In this document: positions 22,927-35,655 of the stretch, in pieces
Position numbering within the stretch: position 1 is the first letter of the stretch
Layout of the letters: each line of letters begins with the position of its first letter
Assembly: GCA_029224185.1 (NCBI GenBank)
Contig: CM055194.1
Location: 21,776,674-21,840,673 of the forward strand
Length of the DNA: 64,000 nt
DNA from: Karalla daura
Lineage: Eukaryota; Chordata; Actinopteri; Chaetodontiformes; Leiognathidae
Direction of reading: 5' to 3'
Position numbers and translations under genes: made by a program
Notes under the pieces: model-generated
Database searches by the model: none
Seen by the model: only the letters and a program-made list of their open reading frames with translations
Told to the model about the DNA's origin: nothing

Positions 22927-25900
22927 TTCTCCCTCCGCCTTTCTTCATATCCAAGATCATCAAGTTCTTTCCATTCACCGGAACAAATCCCCTCCGTCGA
23001 ATCAACTATTTCACCTCAGGCACTGAACTTAGCCACTGTGAACAACACATAGCAGGGATCAATGCTCACCAATTAGCTAAGCTCTGTGCCTTTAGCAAGT
23101 GGGTGGCTTGGCTTTTGAGGGAACACAGACTCACGCAGACCTTTTACGTGACTGCTCAGTGGTAAAGTTTGGCTGGTTTCAAAGCTCGGCGACGCTTACG
23201 ATCTTGAGGTTTTTTTTCTTCGCCCGTCTCGCGTTTCACAGCGGAGGATCCCGACACGTCAAAATCACGCCCTTGTTTATAAATCTGCGCTCCACGAGCC
23301 GAAATGTGATCTGCCTCCAAACGACTGCTACAGTCGCGTAAAGCTGTGCGGCTCTCATATGCATTTGCATCAACTCCCTGGCAGCTTTGACAATGGGAGG
23401 ATAGTGAAGAGAGTTTTAAACTTCGGGAACAGCCGAAACATTTAATTGTAGCTCTAAAACGTGCCGAGACGATATTTAAGAGAGACACATGTTCTTTCGT
23501 GGAGTTTTCCGTGTGAGAAACTGATTCCACAAGTAAAACCTCCCCAGGTCCTTTGAGACAGTAGATCACAGGATCCGTCTAACCTCTCCAATATTCCTTT
23601 GACTCCATGGTAACATTCTGTGTCGGCGCATAACTGAAGAAACAGAGCCGTCAGGAAGACTACACAAAGGCATCCCACTGTGGAAATATAACGCGGCCAC
23701 CTGCAGAGCTGTGAAAGAGTGGAAATCCCTGGCAATGTGATTTTTGTTTCTCTTTGTGCATCAAATCACGGTGCCAGGAACCCTCCCCACCACAGCCGGG
23801 GGGCAGAGGCTTGGATCCGCCCTGCACCTCTCTGCTCTCCTTCGTGCCCTCTGTGTCTTCTCCAACATCCTCCTGGGCTCCAGATGTCTCCGTCCGTGGC
23901 AGCTGCGGAGCACCTGTGACCTGAAAGAAAGAGGTAGAGAGAGGTAGAGAGAGACAGAGAATGAGAGAGAGGCAGAGAGGGGGGAGATGGAGGATGCATG
24001 AGAGTCAAAACAAACCCTTTCCCTTTAGACCTCGAGCTGATCTCACGATAATCTTCAACACACCCGAAACCAGACTCGTGCAACCCCGTGGGGTGAAAAA
24101 TGGTGCGAGTTAACTCTGAAACAAAAGATGTTTAATGTGCGGGATGTTAACAATGACTCTGCAGATTTCTCCACCGCACGGATCAGCAGGATGCAGCAGA
24201 TGTGGAGTCTGGCTGGAACATGCAGAGCCAGCTACCTGGTCAGTTTGTTTAAAGCAACTCAGGAGCGAAAAAGAAAACACTCCTTATTTGAAATGCTGGA
24301 GGCAAACTGCTCCTGGTGCTCCTGGATATCAATACTTCTACTATAAAATGTCTGCCTGGGGAAGAGCATGCACTATATGGTGATTTGTGTCCGTTTTTTT
24401 TAGCAGATAGTAAGCAGAGGTCTGTTTGTACTCCCATTGTGGAAGACATGACGTCTCTCTTTTTCTTGGGTGGGTCCACAAGGACCCGTGCAACTTCCTC
24501 CTTGAAGAACTGGAACGTGCGTGTGTATTATTATCTTTTGTTGTTGTTGTTTATGCTGTTTTGCAGGGAAAATTCCCGGGCCCACCCTGGTGGGGAGGGA
24601 ATAATGACAGGATTGTTGAGTGGTGAGGAGGAGGAGGTTCGGGCTGAGTCCCAACAGTCTCTCCTCTTTGATGGCTTTTCAGACACCGCTAAGTGTCTCC
24701 TCGTATTTCTTTGGAGAGTCAAAATGATTAGTGGCCCGCATCTGGAGCTTCTTCTATCGGAAACTTCCAGCTCAGGTTCCCCTCTGAGGTCAATTCACAT
24801 CTATATATTTGTAAGGGGGGGAAAAAAACTAAACAAAACAGTTTTTCTCATGCTTATTGTAACTCTAAATGTTGAGGACAGTTTCTACATTTAACTCAGG
24901 ACTGCTCAGAGCTGAATTATAACCAGGCACATATTGTTGCCCCAGATAAAAAAGAAACGATGCATTTTTACATTTCACACAAACGTAGCGTGACAACCTA
25001 AAACATGATAGATTATGTTAGCTTTCTTTCTCTGTCTCTGAGCTAAACTATATTAAAGTATGAGAGCAGTATCAATCTTCCTGCCTCTCAGATTTAACGC
25101 TTCTTGAAGCGACTGCATCTCTCTCACATGAGTCTGCTAATCCCTCCCTCCCACAACATTGCTTTTGTCTTCATCGGTAAAGATTACATTTGGCAGTGGC
25201 TGTCAGGCCCAATGACATTGCATTAGTTCTGGGTATTAATCAGCTCCCGTCTCCAGTCAGTGGTGAGAGAAACATGACACCCAGGTGGACAAACTCATTT
25301 TATGTTTTCCGGTGCAGTGACGATGTGTCGGAGTTGCAGATTCTGTTTGTTATAAACGTTGGATGACTGATACCAGACAGACACGTTAACTACTTGTTAT
25401 GCTCTGTTTCCAGCCCATCATTACTGTCTCCAGCCATAAAGAAACACTATCATAAAAACCAACATACTGCGATATTGTCGCTGGCGTCTGTGTTTGTGTG
25501 ACACACCAGACAAAAAGCACAAAAACAAACTCATCTCGATCTCTTTTTAGAGGGAATACTCATTTATCAAGCATTCGTACAACACTTTTGAGTTTATGCA
25601 AACTTCTGCTTTCATCCATAGGGATGTGATATAGGTATCTCAAGCCTGGTTTACTTAGCACTTGCTTAATATCGTGGCTGTTCTGTATAAATGCAATAGT
25701 TGTCTGTGCTAAGACTCTTGTTTGACATCACTTTTCAGGCAGCCAAACCCAACCAACTTGTTTTTTGGGGATTCCCAAACAATGATTTGATTGATTGAGC
25801 CTCTCTTTCTTTTTGGCCATCTTATGTGTCTCCATGCCAAGAAGTCAAGGGGCAAGCGTCCAAAATGTGAGCATTTGGGAGCGTCACATTGAAATTACAA

Positions 25901-26563
25901 TCGTTTTCAGATACTGCGTTTGCCAAGCTCATTGTTATGGATTTTGCACCAATTTTCATGATGCCCATTAAGACAAGTCCTTCCCCAGCTTGAATTGTGC
26001 TTTATTTGTCTCTGAGGTGGCATACAGGCCTGTGATTAATCAGTGACAACTTGTGAGGGTGAGATTTGAGAGATTCGTCTATAAGCAGCACTTTGGGAGC
26101 CCAGAAGCCATCTGAAAAGCCTTGTCGTCAGTGCATTTTGAAGTCTTGATAATTTCAAGGAAAATCCACTAAACTGTCTTGTCTATGAGTCACAGCCCTA
26201 TTCTTGTCCACACCTGCACGTTACATGAGAAAAAAAACAAAAAAGAAACATTACAATGTCTGCAGACACGACTTAAACGGCACCTCTGGATGACTCTTTT
26301 TTATATGTAAGGAAACTGGGTGTCTTCTACCCTCCCTCTGCCCTCGTGTTTATGTGCATAGCTGCAGTACACGCTGTACAACCTAACAAAGGCGTGAAGA
26401 ATCCTTCCAGACAGAGAAATATGTCTGTCCTGTCAACCAGCATTAACCGTCCGCCCCTCCCTGCACAGGAATCATGAATAAATATGTTTGTCGAGGTTGC
26501 GAGATGTGGAACGCAAAGTTGTGCTTCACTGAACAGTTGTAGGAAAGTGGAATGAAGGATCGC

Positions 26564-26632
26564 CTGTGTGTGTGCGTGTGCATGTGTGTGCATGTGTGTG
26601 TGTGTGTGCACGTGTATGAATGTGAGTGTGTT
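26564..26632. repeat. Imperfect (TG)n microsatellite
   Basis: TG runs broken by CG, CA and AT variants. Confidence 0.85.
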
Positions 26633-27895
26633 GCTTGTTTGCATGCATGAGTTGGAGTGTCAAAGAACAGAACGAAATGGTGAGAGCGAGTGAATCAAAG
26701 GGAGTGGCTCGTGAGTCACTGTTTGTTTGCTGGGTGTGAAAGAGTGAAAGGAAGAAAGGAGTAATTGATCGCTGACATTGTCAGGGTTAAATGAATGGTG
26801 CAACCTTTTTTTTTGGCAAGGTGGGAGAGACTCCCGGGGCAGTGCACAGAGGACGGTTTTTAAGTTCTGTGGAAAAAATGAGATGCCTGAGATTGTTCTT
26901 TGCAGACAAGCAGGGAGGGTTCCTTCTTAAGACGTATTCCGCCACAAAACACGTGCCCTGAAGTGTAAGAAACGTATTCTGATTCTAATTCTGTGACACT
27001 CATGAGCATCACTTGCGATTCTCAGTCATTCTCTCACTTCTCTTTTTGTGGCTACAGCAATAATAGCAATAATAACCCAGAAGGACGAGACTTTGTATTA
27101 TGTGAATAAACATATACAGCGCTTTAACCTCAGCCTTCACTTCTGCAAATTGTACAAAAAGCAAGATACTTTCACACAATTCTTTTGCTTTCTTCTTGAA
27201 ATTTGGAATGTATAAATGCATATTCTATTCTATTCTATTCCTAAAGGATGAAAATGCTGAGGTTAACATGATTTCCATATGTCCATGCCAACTAAACTGT
27301 GGGTTTTTGTGGTTTGAGAAGGTCACATGTCTAGGATGTGCGGGTGAAATGCCGATAATTCACAGCCTGATGGAGGGTTGTAGTCTTGTGCACGAGGTTG
27401 AAGGTGCGAACGAGTGGCCGCATTTAGAAAGTGCACCGTTTGCAGACCCGGCCGAACAAAACGACCTCATTCAACGAACTGCTGCTCGGGCAAAAGGCCC
27501 AAGGAGGGCAGAAATCATATCCCGGCTCAAGTGGCATTTGGTAACCTAACAATGCGAGGGTGGGCAGCGATCGCTTTACGTTCTCATAAATATCCACAAA
27601 TATCTCGCCCTCACTCATCCTCCTCCTCCGAACCCTAACCCTGTCTTTTCACATGTGATAAAGCCACCACACACCATTTGCTTAGCATTTCTCACGCAGT
27701 TCTGGGCTCCTGGCACCGGGCTGCGTGTTTACACAGGAGATTGTTGTGATATATGCAGCGGTGACCGCGGGTGTAAAGATTTGCATCTGAGCGCGGCCGT
27801 TCGGCTCTGACGTCACCGGGTCCGTTTCGCACACCGGTGCCAGTGTGATTTGTCACACTGCTCTCACAAAACGCAGGCAAAAAGTGTCGGGAGAG

Positions 27896-27943
27896 CGAGA
27901 GAGAGGGTGAAACAAGAGACGCAGAGAGAGAGAGAGAGAGCGA
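27896..27943. repeat. (GA)n tract
   Basis: GA-rich purine run with interruptions, core at 27926-27940. Confidence 0.8.
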
Positions 27944-28186
27944 GAGCTCTAAGTGAGAGTGTGTGTATGTGTGCATGTGCGTGTGAGAGAGCAATATCAA
28001 GCCTAATTGCATTAGAAAAGCCTCGGTTTATGGATGCCATACTGTCTGGTCCGTAACGCGTGCAAAGCTCTGCTACGGAGCCGTTTGAGGCGAGCGGGTT
28101 TCGAATAGTAAATCCTTAAAAGCAGACTGTAAAGGAGTCAGAGTGCTTCAGACAAAGTGCTTGCAGGATCTTGGAACAGTATCTGA

Positions 28187-28222
28187 CCCCCCCCCCCCAC
28201 ACCACCACCACCACCACCACCC
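28187..28222. repeat. Poly-C run and (CAC)n
   Basis: Thirteen consecutive C followed by about seven CAC units. Confidence 0.85.
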
Positions 28223-28696
28223 TTTAACCCCTGCTCTACCTCCTGGTACACAACACTCACAGCTGCTTAGCAGTCGTAGCGACGGGGGGTCAAACGTTGT
28301 TCGACGTGAAGACGTCTTCTCTCGCCGTCCTCCATTTTGAGACGGCTCGACGGGGATCTACCCGGTTGTTCAGACAAGAAGCACGTTTCCCGCCCTCCGA
28401 CGGCTCGCTTACGAGCGCTTTCATCTTTGCACGCGGCTGCGCGAGGCACCGAGGTCTGGACCTTCAAATATACACGCGCTCGGGTTCACTCCCACCTCAG
28501 ACGTCTTTGGTAATCTTCAAGTTAAGTGCCTGTTATTGAATTGTCTGAAATTACCTCCTCTCAAACTTTTTGAAGTCAGGATAAGGGGGAGGGAAGGTGG
28601 GCTGCAGGAATTCTCAGACTCCAATAATCCAGCTGGCACTCCCCATTTCATACGCTAATCGTTCAGGTGCAAAGGTGGCGGAATCTGCCGAGTTTT

Positions 28697-28740
28697 ACAC
28701 ACACGCACACACACACACGCACACACACACACACACACGC
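28697..28740. repeat. (CA)n with CG interruptions
   Basis: About 44 bp of CA units with three CG variants. Confidence 0.85.
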
Positions 28741-31203
28741 AGACGCACACTCTTCTTTTCTGGGTGCTCAGACAGAACACGAAAGTGAACGGCAGCTAAA
28801 GTTAATGGAAAAATACAAGTGGATTGGGATTGGCCCCGGGGCGGCAGGAATTGACACAAAGAAACAACCGTGCGAGTTGAAAATGTTTCAACTTGAGTGA
28901 ATAATTTGCGCTCATCCCCCGGGCTTAATGAATCTGCTGCCTAAACGTAGAGGAGGTTAAAAAAAGAAAAAAAAGGCGCGTTTCGAGTTCGGTTACAGGC
29001 TGAGCTATAAGTACAAACAGAGTTTATTGCATCTGTTGCTGAGTAGCTTCAAGCTAGTACCAATACACGCTTTGACATTTAGGGCAAATCCACAAAGTCT
29101 GGAGAGATGATGTAAGGCACAAACGTTGTGTTTGCTCTCTCACAGCAAACACCTTTAAGCTTTCTTTTTTTATGTTGTTCACACAACTTAAACCGCCCGG
29201 TTCACAAATTAACAGGACTCGAAAGCACAGCGGTGGAGAGCAATGGCATACGTGTAACGTATTTACCAGTTAAGGTGTGATAGATTAAATCGATGGCTAT
29301 CTGGATATAGCTGCGTTGCATCGAAGCGAAGCCGTGACCTTCTGCTTTATTATCTGGAGTCATCGACTGTTTCCAGTAAAAGTTTGTTTTTGTTGAAGCG
29401 AGATGTAGTAGATATGAGGACGTCAGTGTCACACCGTTTTTATGTGTTTCGATATTGAGTAATCCGACAGAAGACATCACAAATCGCATTACAGGAAACA
29501 TTTCAGGTGGTACAAATACTGAACTAGAGTTCAAACTCCACATGTACTAAAACCTTCATTAACTTTACTATTATCCCTATTCTGGAGAATGTAGAGTATT
29601 TATTGTTGCGCTAGGCCCAGCTACGAGCTCGCATGTGTTTCCTTCTATGTTTGGATAAAAGCATCGGCTATAAATGGAACATATTTGACATATTTTAGCG
29701 ACCCTTGTGTGCGCCTGTCATGGTTGCAGGCTCCTTTGACGCAGTGTGTCCCTCTCAGAGCAGCGCGGCCTCAGATACGGTCAGAGACGCCCTCATAAGG
29801 ACCTGTTTGTTTTGAGCCAGTCCTCAGATCAGGACGAGATAGCGCCGAGACATTGAGGTGCGTACGGGGAATTGATTAAAGGGGAAAACACGCGGCCCCT
29901 TGTCTCAGCCAATCCCACCTCTGTAACTAAGAAGCCCGTGAGCATTAAAAAGTCATTACACAGCGCTTGTTGCGTCTGAGCTTCATTATTTAGCTCATTA
30001 GGTCACTCAATCCTGATAAACCAGAACCTCACATGTGGCTGAAGAAGGAAACAGGGATCAGGCAGGAGCTTTTCCTCATGTCCCATTAACAATAATCCAC
30101 TTTGCATAGCGTTAATGCAATTTGGCCGAGATGTAATTTCATGCGAAATCAATCACTGCCAACCTTTTCTTAGAAGTGGAACAGAATAAGACATACGAGA
30201 CTAAACAGATTTGGGATTTTTTATGTCCAAAAAAGTAGCGGATGTTAAATGATTTGAGTGTTATCTTTTCAGAGGCACTGACTCACCTCTTATGGGAACA
30301 ATGGAGAAATGAAATGATCCAGTGCCTGCGCGCTGACAGGAACATAATCCATTACAATGCATGAGGGGGAAATGGCACAGCTGCATTAAAGCCTGGCATG
30401 GCCTATCTCTGAATCTGATAGTCGTAGATATCTCGGCTATTAGCTAATAGCTGTGGCCACCCTGATAACATTTAGGGCGGAGGGGGGGCGGGGGGAGTTT
30501 CTGAGAAAGAACCTGAGGATAAAGGGGAGGAGGTGTTGCACCGACTGAAAGGAGCAGGGGAGAGCACAAAAGACGCGAAAGTACGGGAGATAAGAGCGAT
30601 TATGCATGCGGCGAGCGTGCGTGCGTGAAAGTGCGTTTGGGTGATGGAGCTGCAGAGGAAATTAACTCAGACACAACAAAAGTGAGGGCCGGGTTCATCT
30701 GAGGACGCGGGGATGCATCAGTGCTGCTATTAGCGGAGCTAGTAAAGTCTAATACCAGAATCGACTAAACCGACCGCCTTTTTTTTCTTTTTTTTTTAAT
30801 TTGTGGCACACCCTGAACACAGTGTTCCTGCGGTTTCAGAAACCACCTATGGGAACAAAAGCTCACTGGGAGTCCCTTCCTCGCCCTACATTCATTCCGC
30901 CGCCGCATCCTAAACTGAGTCGTAAAGGTTGTAAAATGTAAGAAAAGAAAAGAAATACATATCAGTAGAGCAGCAGGTGCTGTATGTTTCATCCTCGGCT
31001 CAGTCAAAACAAGGAGAGCGGGGAGCGAAGGGAGTCCTGACGGACTATTGAGATGCATCCGTCTGCATGGCGTGTGAGAGGGCCAAGAGGAGTTGGCGTG
31101 TTCGGATTGTGACCTCTGGAACCGGCAGGCTCCCTCCCACTCCAAGCATGCAATCTCTCCACAAACTGAGGCCTGTTTTTCCACCACACATGGCTTCAAT
31201 TGG

Positions 31204-31206
<3 letters not shown>

Positions 31207-31269
<63 letters not shown>
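31207..31269. repeat. (CTG)21 trinucleotide repeat
   Basis: Twenty-one uninterrupted CTG units (CAG on the other strand), directly after 'ggag'. The polyglutamine frame this creates on the minus strand (31045-31335) has no other sign of being a gene. Confidence 0.97.
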
Positions 31270-31270
<1 letters not shown>

Positions 31271-31862
31271 GTCTGCATCTCCGGATAAAAAAATAAATAA
31301 CTAAATAGCAAAGAAAGCCAGGCGTAGCTCGACAAACCTGATTATGAAATCAGTGGCTGGCAAACAAGTCGAGCTGGCAGGATCCCTTAGTCATGGATAT
31401 TCGTGTGGCGTATTGGCAGAGGACAAGATGGCTGTCTACCCTTCTTCTCCATTCCTTGAGAGCCTTTGTCTACGTATATTTTTGAGCCCGTGTGTGTTTA
31501 CGTACCGTATGTTTGTGTGTGAACGGCCCTGTGTTTGAAAGTGTCGCTCCAGCGCCAACAAGGCAAGCTGTTTACTACTTGGTTGGTCGTAAAAAGTAAA
31601 TATGCATCAGTCGGGGCCTATCAAAGGCTCTTTCATTTGGTTCCTGGCTAAGATGGCTTTGAATGTGTGCTGTAATTGCCTCGGCTCAGACAGAAATTCT
31701 CTGTGGTGGACGCATGGCCGGGCTGAAAGAGCAGAGAGAAACCATGCTGTCCTGTGCACTTAAAAACTCTGCAGTTGATCTGAGAGAAACCAGCAAACAC
31801 ACAAAGTGCCGAGGGAAACCATGAGAGGGGAAAAGGCCACGCGGCTGCACACAGAACGTCCC

Positions 31863-32001
31863 CACACACACACATACACACACACATACACACACACACA
31901 CACACACACAGACAACAAAGTGCTGTGGAGGCACACAGGTGCACCTCTCGAAGGAGAACACACACACACACACACATGCACAGACACACACACGCACACA
32001 C
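31863..32001. repeat. Two (CA)n blocks separated by 46 bp
   Basis: CA runs at 31863-31911 and 31958-32001 with occasional TA, TG and GA variants; the separating sequence is unique. Confidence 0.9.
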
Positions 32002-32912
32002 GCTGCTGAGAGACGTGAGCTCACGCTCGCATTAACGCTTATCGATGACAGCGAAAATTAGCAGCCAAACCCAAACCGCAAACATCTGTTCATTGTTCCG
32101 GAGACAACGCCCACGTCAACATCTGCCGCAGTGAGCGAGGACGCGGAGTTCGGAGCACAAGTTAAAGCTGAGCTTGTTGATGTCCGACCACTAGGAGGCG
32201 GAAGACGGGTGTAAAAACGTTAACCGAGCGTCGTTTCGTTGGTCTAAACTACCTGGAAAAGTGGACTCTTCCATATGAGAGTCTATTTCTGCTGAGCTGA
32301 CGAATGCAGACTCCGTATTCATTAATCATAGTCACTGTGTGTGCGTCACCCCAAGTTCAGTCCATGCAGGAGAATTATCTGGGTCATTTCCGTGAGAAAT
32401 GTTTAACTTTTATTCAACGTCCAGGTTTTTGTTTCGCTTCAGATCTCGGCCATCTTGCATTGGTTTATGGAGTCTCGTTACGACCGGCCGCTTATGTGTT
32501 TTCCGTCTTTAAATGAGATGCTGGGACGTATCAGAGCAGAGAAGCTAAAAGAGAGCACAGCAACGGAGCCGGGGCTTCATCGTATTCTCACTGAAGCCTG
32601 CTGCATTTCATCTAAAATACATTGTCTCGTCAGAAGTCTCAAAGTTAAAAGCATTAGCCTTGCCCTTGTGTCACATGTCTCTTACACATGGGAACGACTC
32701 CAGTGAGTTAGTAGTCCCAGATAAAGGCCTTGGAGCACGCTCAAATATTTGAACTATTTGTCCAAAAATGTTCTGTGCACTTGACTTTAGGGTTTGTTTA
32801 TCACATCAACTCCCTTTCCAAACAATGGCGAGATTATGGGCGCTCTACAGAAACCCCCCACAGTCATGAGTTTGCAGAGAAAAAGTGCTGCTGCAGCAGC
32901 CAAAGTCATGCA

Positions 32913-32920
32913 GGTGTGTG

Positions 32921-32985
<65 letters not shown>

Positions 32986-33022
32986 GTGTGTGTGTGCGTG
33001 TGTGTGTGCGTGTGTGTGTGTG
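32913..33022. repeat. (TG)n microsatellite, about 110 bp
   Basis: Long TG run with GCGTG variants that become regular near the 3' side (32980-33012). Confidence 0.95.
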
Positions 33023-33492
33023 AAATATTATCTGTTGTTCTTTTTCCAGGAGCTCAGGACCGAATACAGGTTTATTAAACTTTTACAAGGTTTTTCTCTA
33101 TTTTGCATAACAAAATCCCTCTATGCTCGGCTGCGGTCGCCCTGTGTAAATAAAGATTTTATTTTAATGTTTTTATATGGGGACCCTCATAAACTACAAA
33201 GACTCTGCGGCTCGATAGAAATATCTCAGGTTGGCCAGAGTTGCATGTAAAACCAACCACTTGTTTGTCATACAAACAGCTGTGCTGTCTTCCCGAGACC
33301 CGTCAGCCAGAGATCAAAGCTTCTCTGTGACAACTGAACAAACTCCGCGCCGTAACATCACACTGACGCTTTGATCATATCGGTGTCTTCTGCCGTGTCT
33401 GCGACAAGCCAGCTGCCACGGGAGGAAAGAATGAAAAAAAACACAGACCATACAACAGAGCAAAAAAACTAACATGAGGGAAAGAAACATGT

Positions 33493-33494
<2 letters not shown>

Positions 33495-33524
<30 letters not shown>

Positions 33525-33527
33525 GAG
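33495..33527. repeat. (GACA)n tetranucleotide repeat
   Basis: Seven GACA units flanked by GA. Confidence 0.9.
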
Positions 33528-33882
33528 GGGTGTTTGCCACTCACCGTGCCCACAGGTCCACAGCTTTTTTGTTTTTTTTCTCGAGGGAGGGAAAGTCTGA
33601 GTCACCTCAGAGTTCAGATGAGGATATGCGCAAAGTGGAAGAGTTGACCCCGTGGGAAGGACCCCACTGACCACTTCCCCGGCTGACTAACGAAACATCT
33701 GACTGGCTAATGACTGACCAGACAACCGACTGCACGCCTGACTCCCTGCCCGCCCGCCCGCCTGCCTGACAGACATCGCCACCGTGCCAACTGTGCCATT
33801 TCAGATCCAAGAATCAGTCGGAGGCGCAATCCTCAGGGTCTCCGGGAGCTGTCCCGCCTCGTCCAGTCTGTCCACTTCCCAG

Positions 33883-34116
33883 AGAGACAGACAGAGAGAG
33901 AGAGAGGTAGAGAGAGAGACAGAGAGAGAAGGGGGTAAAGTGAAGGTCTGTCCCCCTCGCTTCCACAGTCTGTGGAGGAGGAGGAGGAGGAGAGAGGAGA
34001 GGAGAGGAGAGGAGGAGGAGGCTGCTGTGTTCCCATAGAGGTCAGATGTGGAGTTAACACACCCCAGCCAAGCAGGCTGGTAACTGCTGCCTGCCCTGCT
34101 ACCGGAGTTGTCTCCC

Positions 34117-34155
<39 letters not shown>

Positions 34156-34241
34156 TCTCCTTCTCCCCCCCTCTGTCTCCTCCCTGCAAACCTGATAAAT
34201 CACTCTGGAGACACAGCAGAGCACCAACCCACTCAGCCACT

Positions 34242-34273
<32 letters not shown>

Positions 34274-34886
34274 AAGAGAGAGGGAAAGAGAGAGAGAGAG
34301 AGCCAGGAGTAGCAGTGGAGACAGAGAGAGACTTTCAACCGGTTTGTCCCACGAGACCCACTGTCCATATGAGAGTCTGGAGGCAGAGCTGCCAGTTCTC
34401 CGTCTTCCTCCCTCCCTCCCTCCTCCCTATCCCTCCCTCTCTCCCTCCCTCCATTCTCCCCTCCCTGTCTCCCTCCCTCCCTCCCTCCCTCCTTCCCTGC
34501 CTGCCTGCCTGCCTGCCTGCCTCTCCTCTTTCATTCCCCTCTCTAGTTTTTTTTTTACAGCCTCCGCTGAGACACTCTTATTGTGGCAATTGCATTAGCC
34601 TTTAGCGAGCGAGGAATGGCTCTTAGTGCCTAATGCAATGTTGTCTCTCTGTCTTTGTCTCTCTCCTTATCTCTCTTTACCTTTCTCCCTCGCTCTCTCT
34701 CTCTCTCCCTCTGTCTCCCTGTGTCTCTCTCCCAAGTGTCAGTTTGACATGTACACGTACACACACACACACACCTCCTCTCCTCCCTACTTTGCAGCTT
34801 TTCTTCTTCCTCTGTGAGTTATCCCTTAAAGGGACACTGTCTCTCGTTTTTCTCTCTTCTCTCTCTCTTTTTTTTTTTTTTTTTTG
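33883..34886. repeat. Purine/pyrimidine low-complexity block
   Basis: Successive one-sided tracts: GA/GACA at 33883-33931, GGA at 33973-34021, CT at 34119-34170, CA then GA at 34240-34304, CCCT/CCTG at 34402-34524, CT at 34645-34733, CA at 34759-34775, CT and a T20 run at 34840-34885. The short unique segments between them show no coding signal. Confidence 0.85.
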
Positions 34887-35192
34887 CTCTCTCACCGAGG
34901 TGCTGAGCTGCTTTGAAGGAGTCCAGGTGCAGGATCACATTTCGGGGGGGGAGGCTTGAGAGACTTCGATTGTGTTTCTGTTTGCCTCGGGATTGTCTGT
35001 AATGTTCTGTTACGGGACTAATGATGCGTCACCACTTCGAGAGACGTGCGTGGAGCCAGTGAGACAACAATGTGCAGACAACACGCTTTTACGACCCCGT
35101 TTACGACTTCTTCTGCTACACCAGTCAAACTTGCTGGTCTTGATGCACAGTTTGCGGTGACAAAGCTGTCACATTTACATCTTTTGAAAGAG

Positions 35193-35210
35193 GTTAGGGT
35201 TAGGGTTAGG
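35193..35210 (+). repeat. Interstitial telomere-like repeat (TTAGGG)~3
   Basis: Three consecutive TTAGGG-type units, perfect except at the edge. Confidence 0.75.
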
Positions 35211-35380
35211 AGAGGGTCACAAATTCATCACAGGCTTCAAACTTTTGGCCGGCAAACACTCATTTTTCCATGCTAACTGTTGGGATTAATCAAGTCTGAC
35301 GTTTTTGCCTGTTTCAAGCAGACTTATTTCAAGATGAGAACTCAGATGTGCATTTGACATGATGATAAAGGACAGGACGT

Positions 35381-35655
35381 CTATCCATTGTCTTACCTTT
35401 CTCACTTTACCTACGCACCCAGGGGTCCAGCCTGGTTCTGCTGGAGTAGATCTCCAGTAAACATAAGATGAAAGAAATACACCCCAGACCTCATAGGACA
35501 CACACACACACATGCACTCTAATTGACCTACTCATGGACTATGGGAGGAAACCAGAGTACATGGAGAAAACCTACACACTTTGGTCCAACTGGGATTCGA
35601 ACCAGGGCGTTTATTGCTGTGAGGCGAGAGCATAAAACGCTTATCTTCCACCGTG
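35381..35655 (-). repeat. V-SINE (Mermaid/DANA-like), near full length
   Basis: On the minus strand: head 'ggtggaagataagcg', 'ctcgcctcacagcaa', a B-box-like ggttcgaatccc (35592-35604), central-domain words including 'tttcctcccatagtcc' (35538-35553), and a truncated 3' end near 'aatggatag'. This is one of the best preserved tRNA-like heads in the window. Confidence 0.85.

Larger units (their letters stand above)
20550..31206. other. Intergenic stretch without a supported gene
   Basis: No convincing coding frame; the 192-codon frame at 24316-24894 has no recognisable domain. The stretch contains a three-copy tandem repeat (21785-22323), a CGG5-bearing CpG-rich patch near 21.54 kb, another CpG-rich patch at 28.25-28.45 kb and several microsatellites. 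A fragment resembling the 'tggataaaagc...' tail of tRNA-derived fish SINEs lies near 29650-29680. Confidence 0.6.
31270..35380. other. Intergenic, repeat- and purine/pyrimidine-rich stretch
   Basis: No supported gene. It is dominated by CA/TG microsatellites and, from 33.88 to 34.89 kb, by strand-asymmetric GA and CT tracts. A short interstitial telomere motif lies at 35193-35210. Confidence 0.6.

Noticed and set aside
24316..24894. 192-codon frame
   Set aside because: No family similarity that I can see, and mixed low-complexity stretches; treated as chance.
31045..31335. Polyglutamine protein on the minus strand
   Set aside because: The Q run is just the CTG tract; the flanks show no domain, splice context or codon bias.
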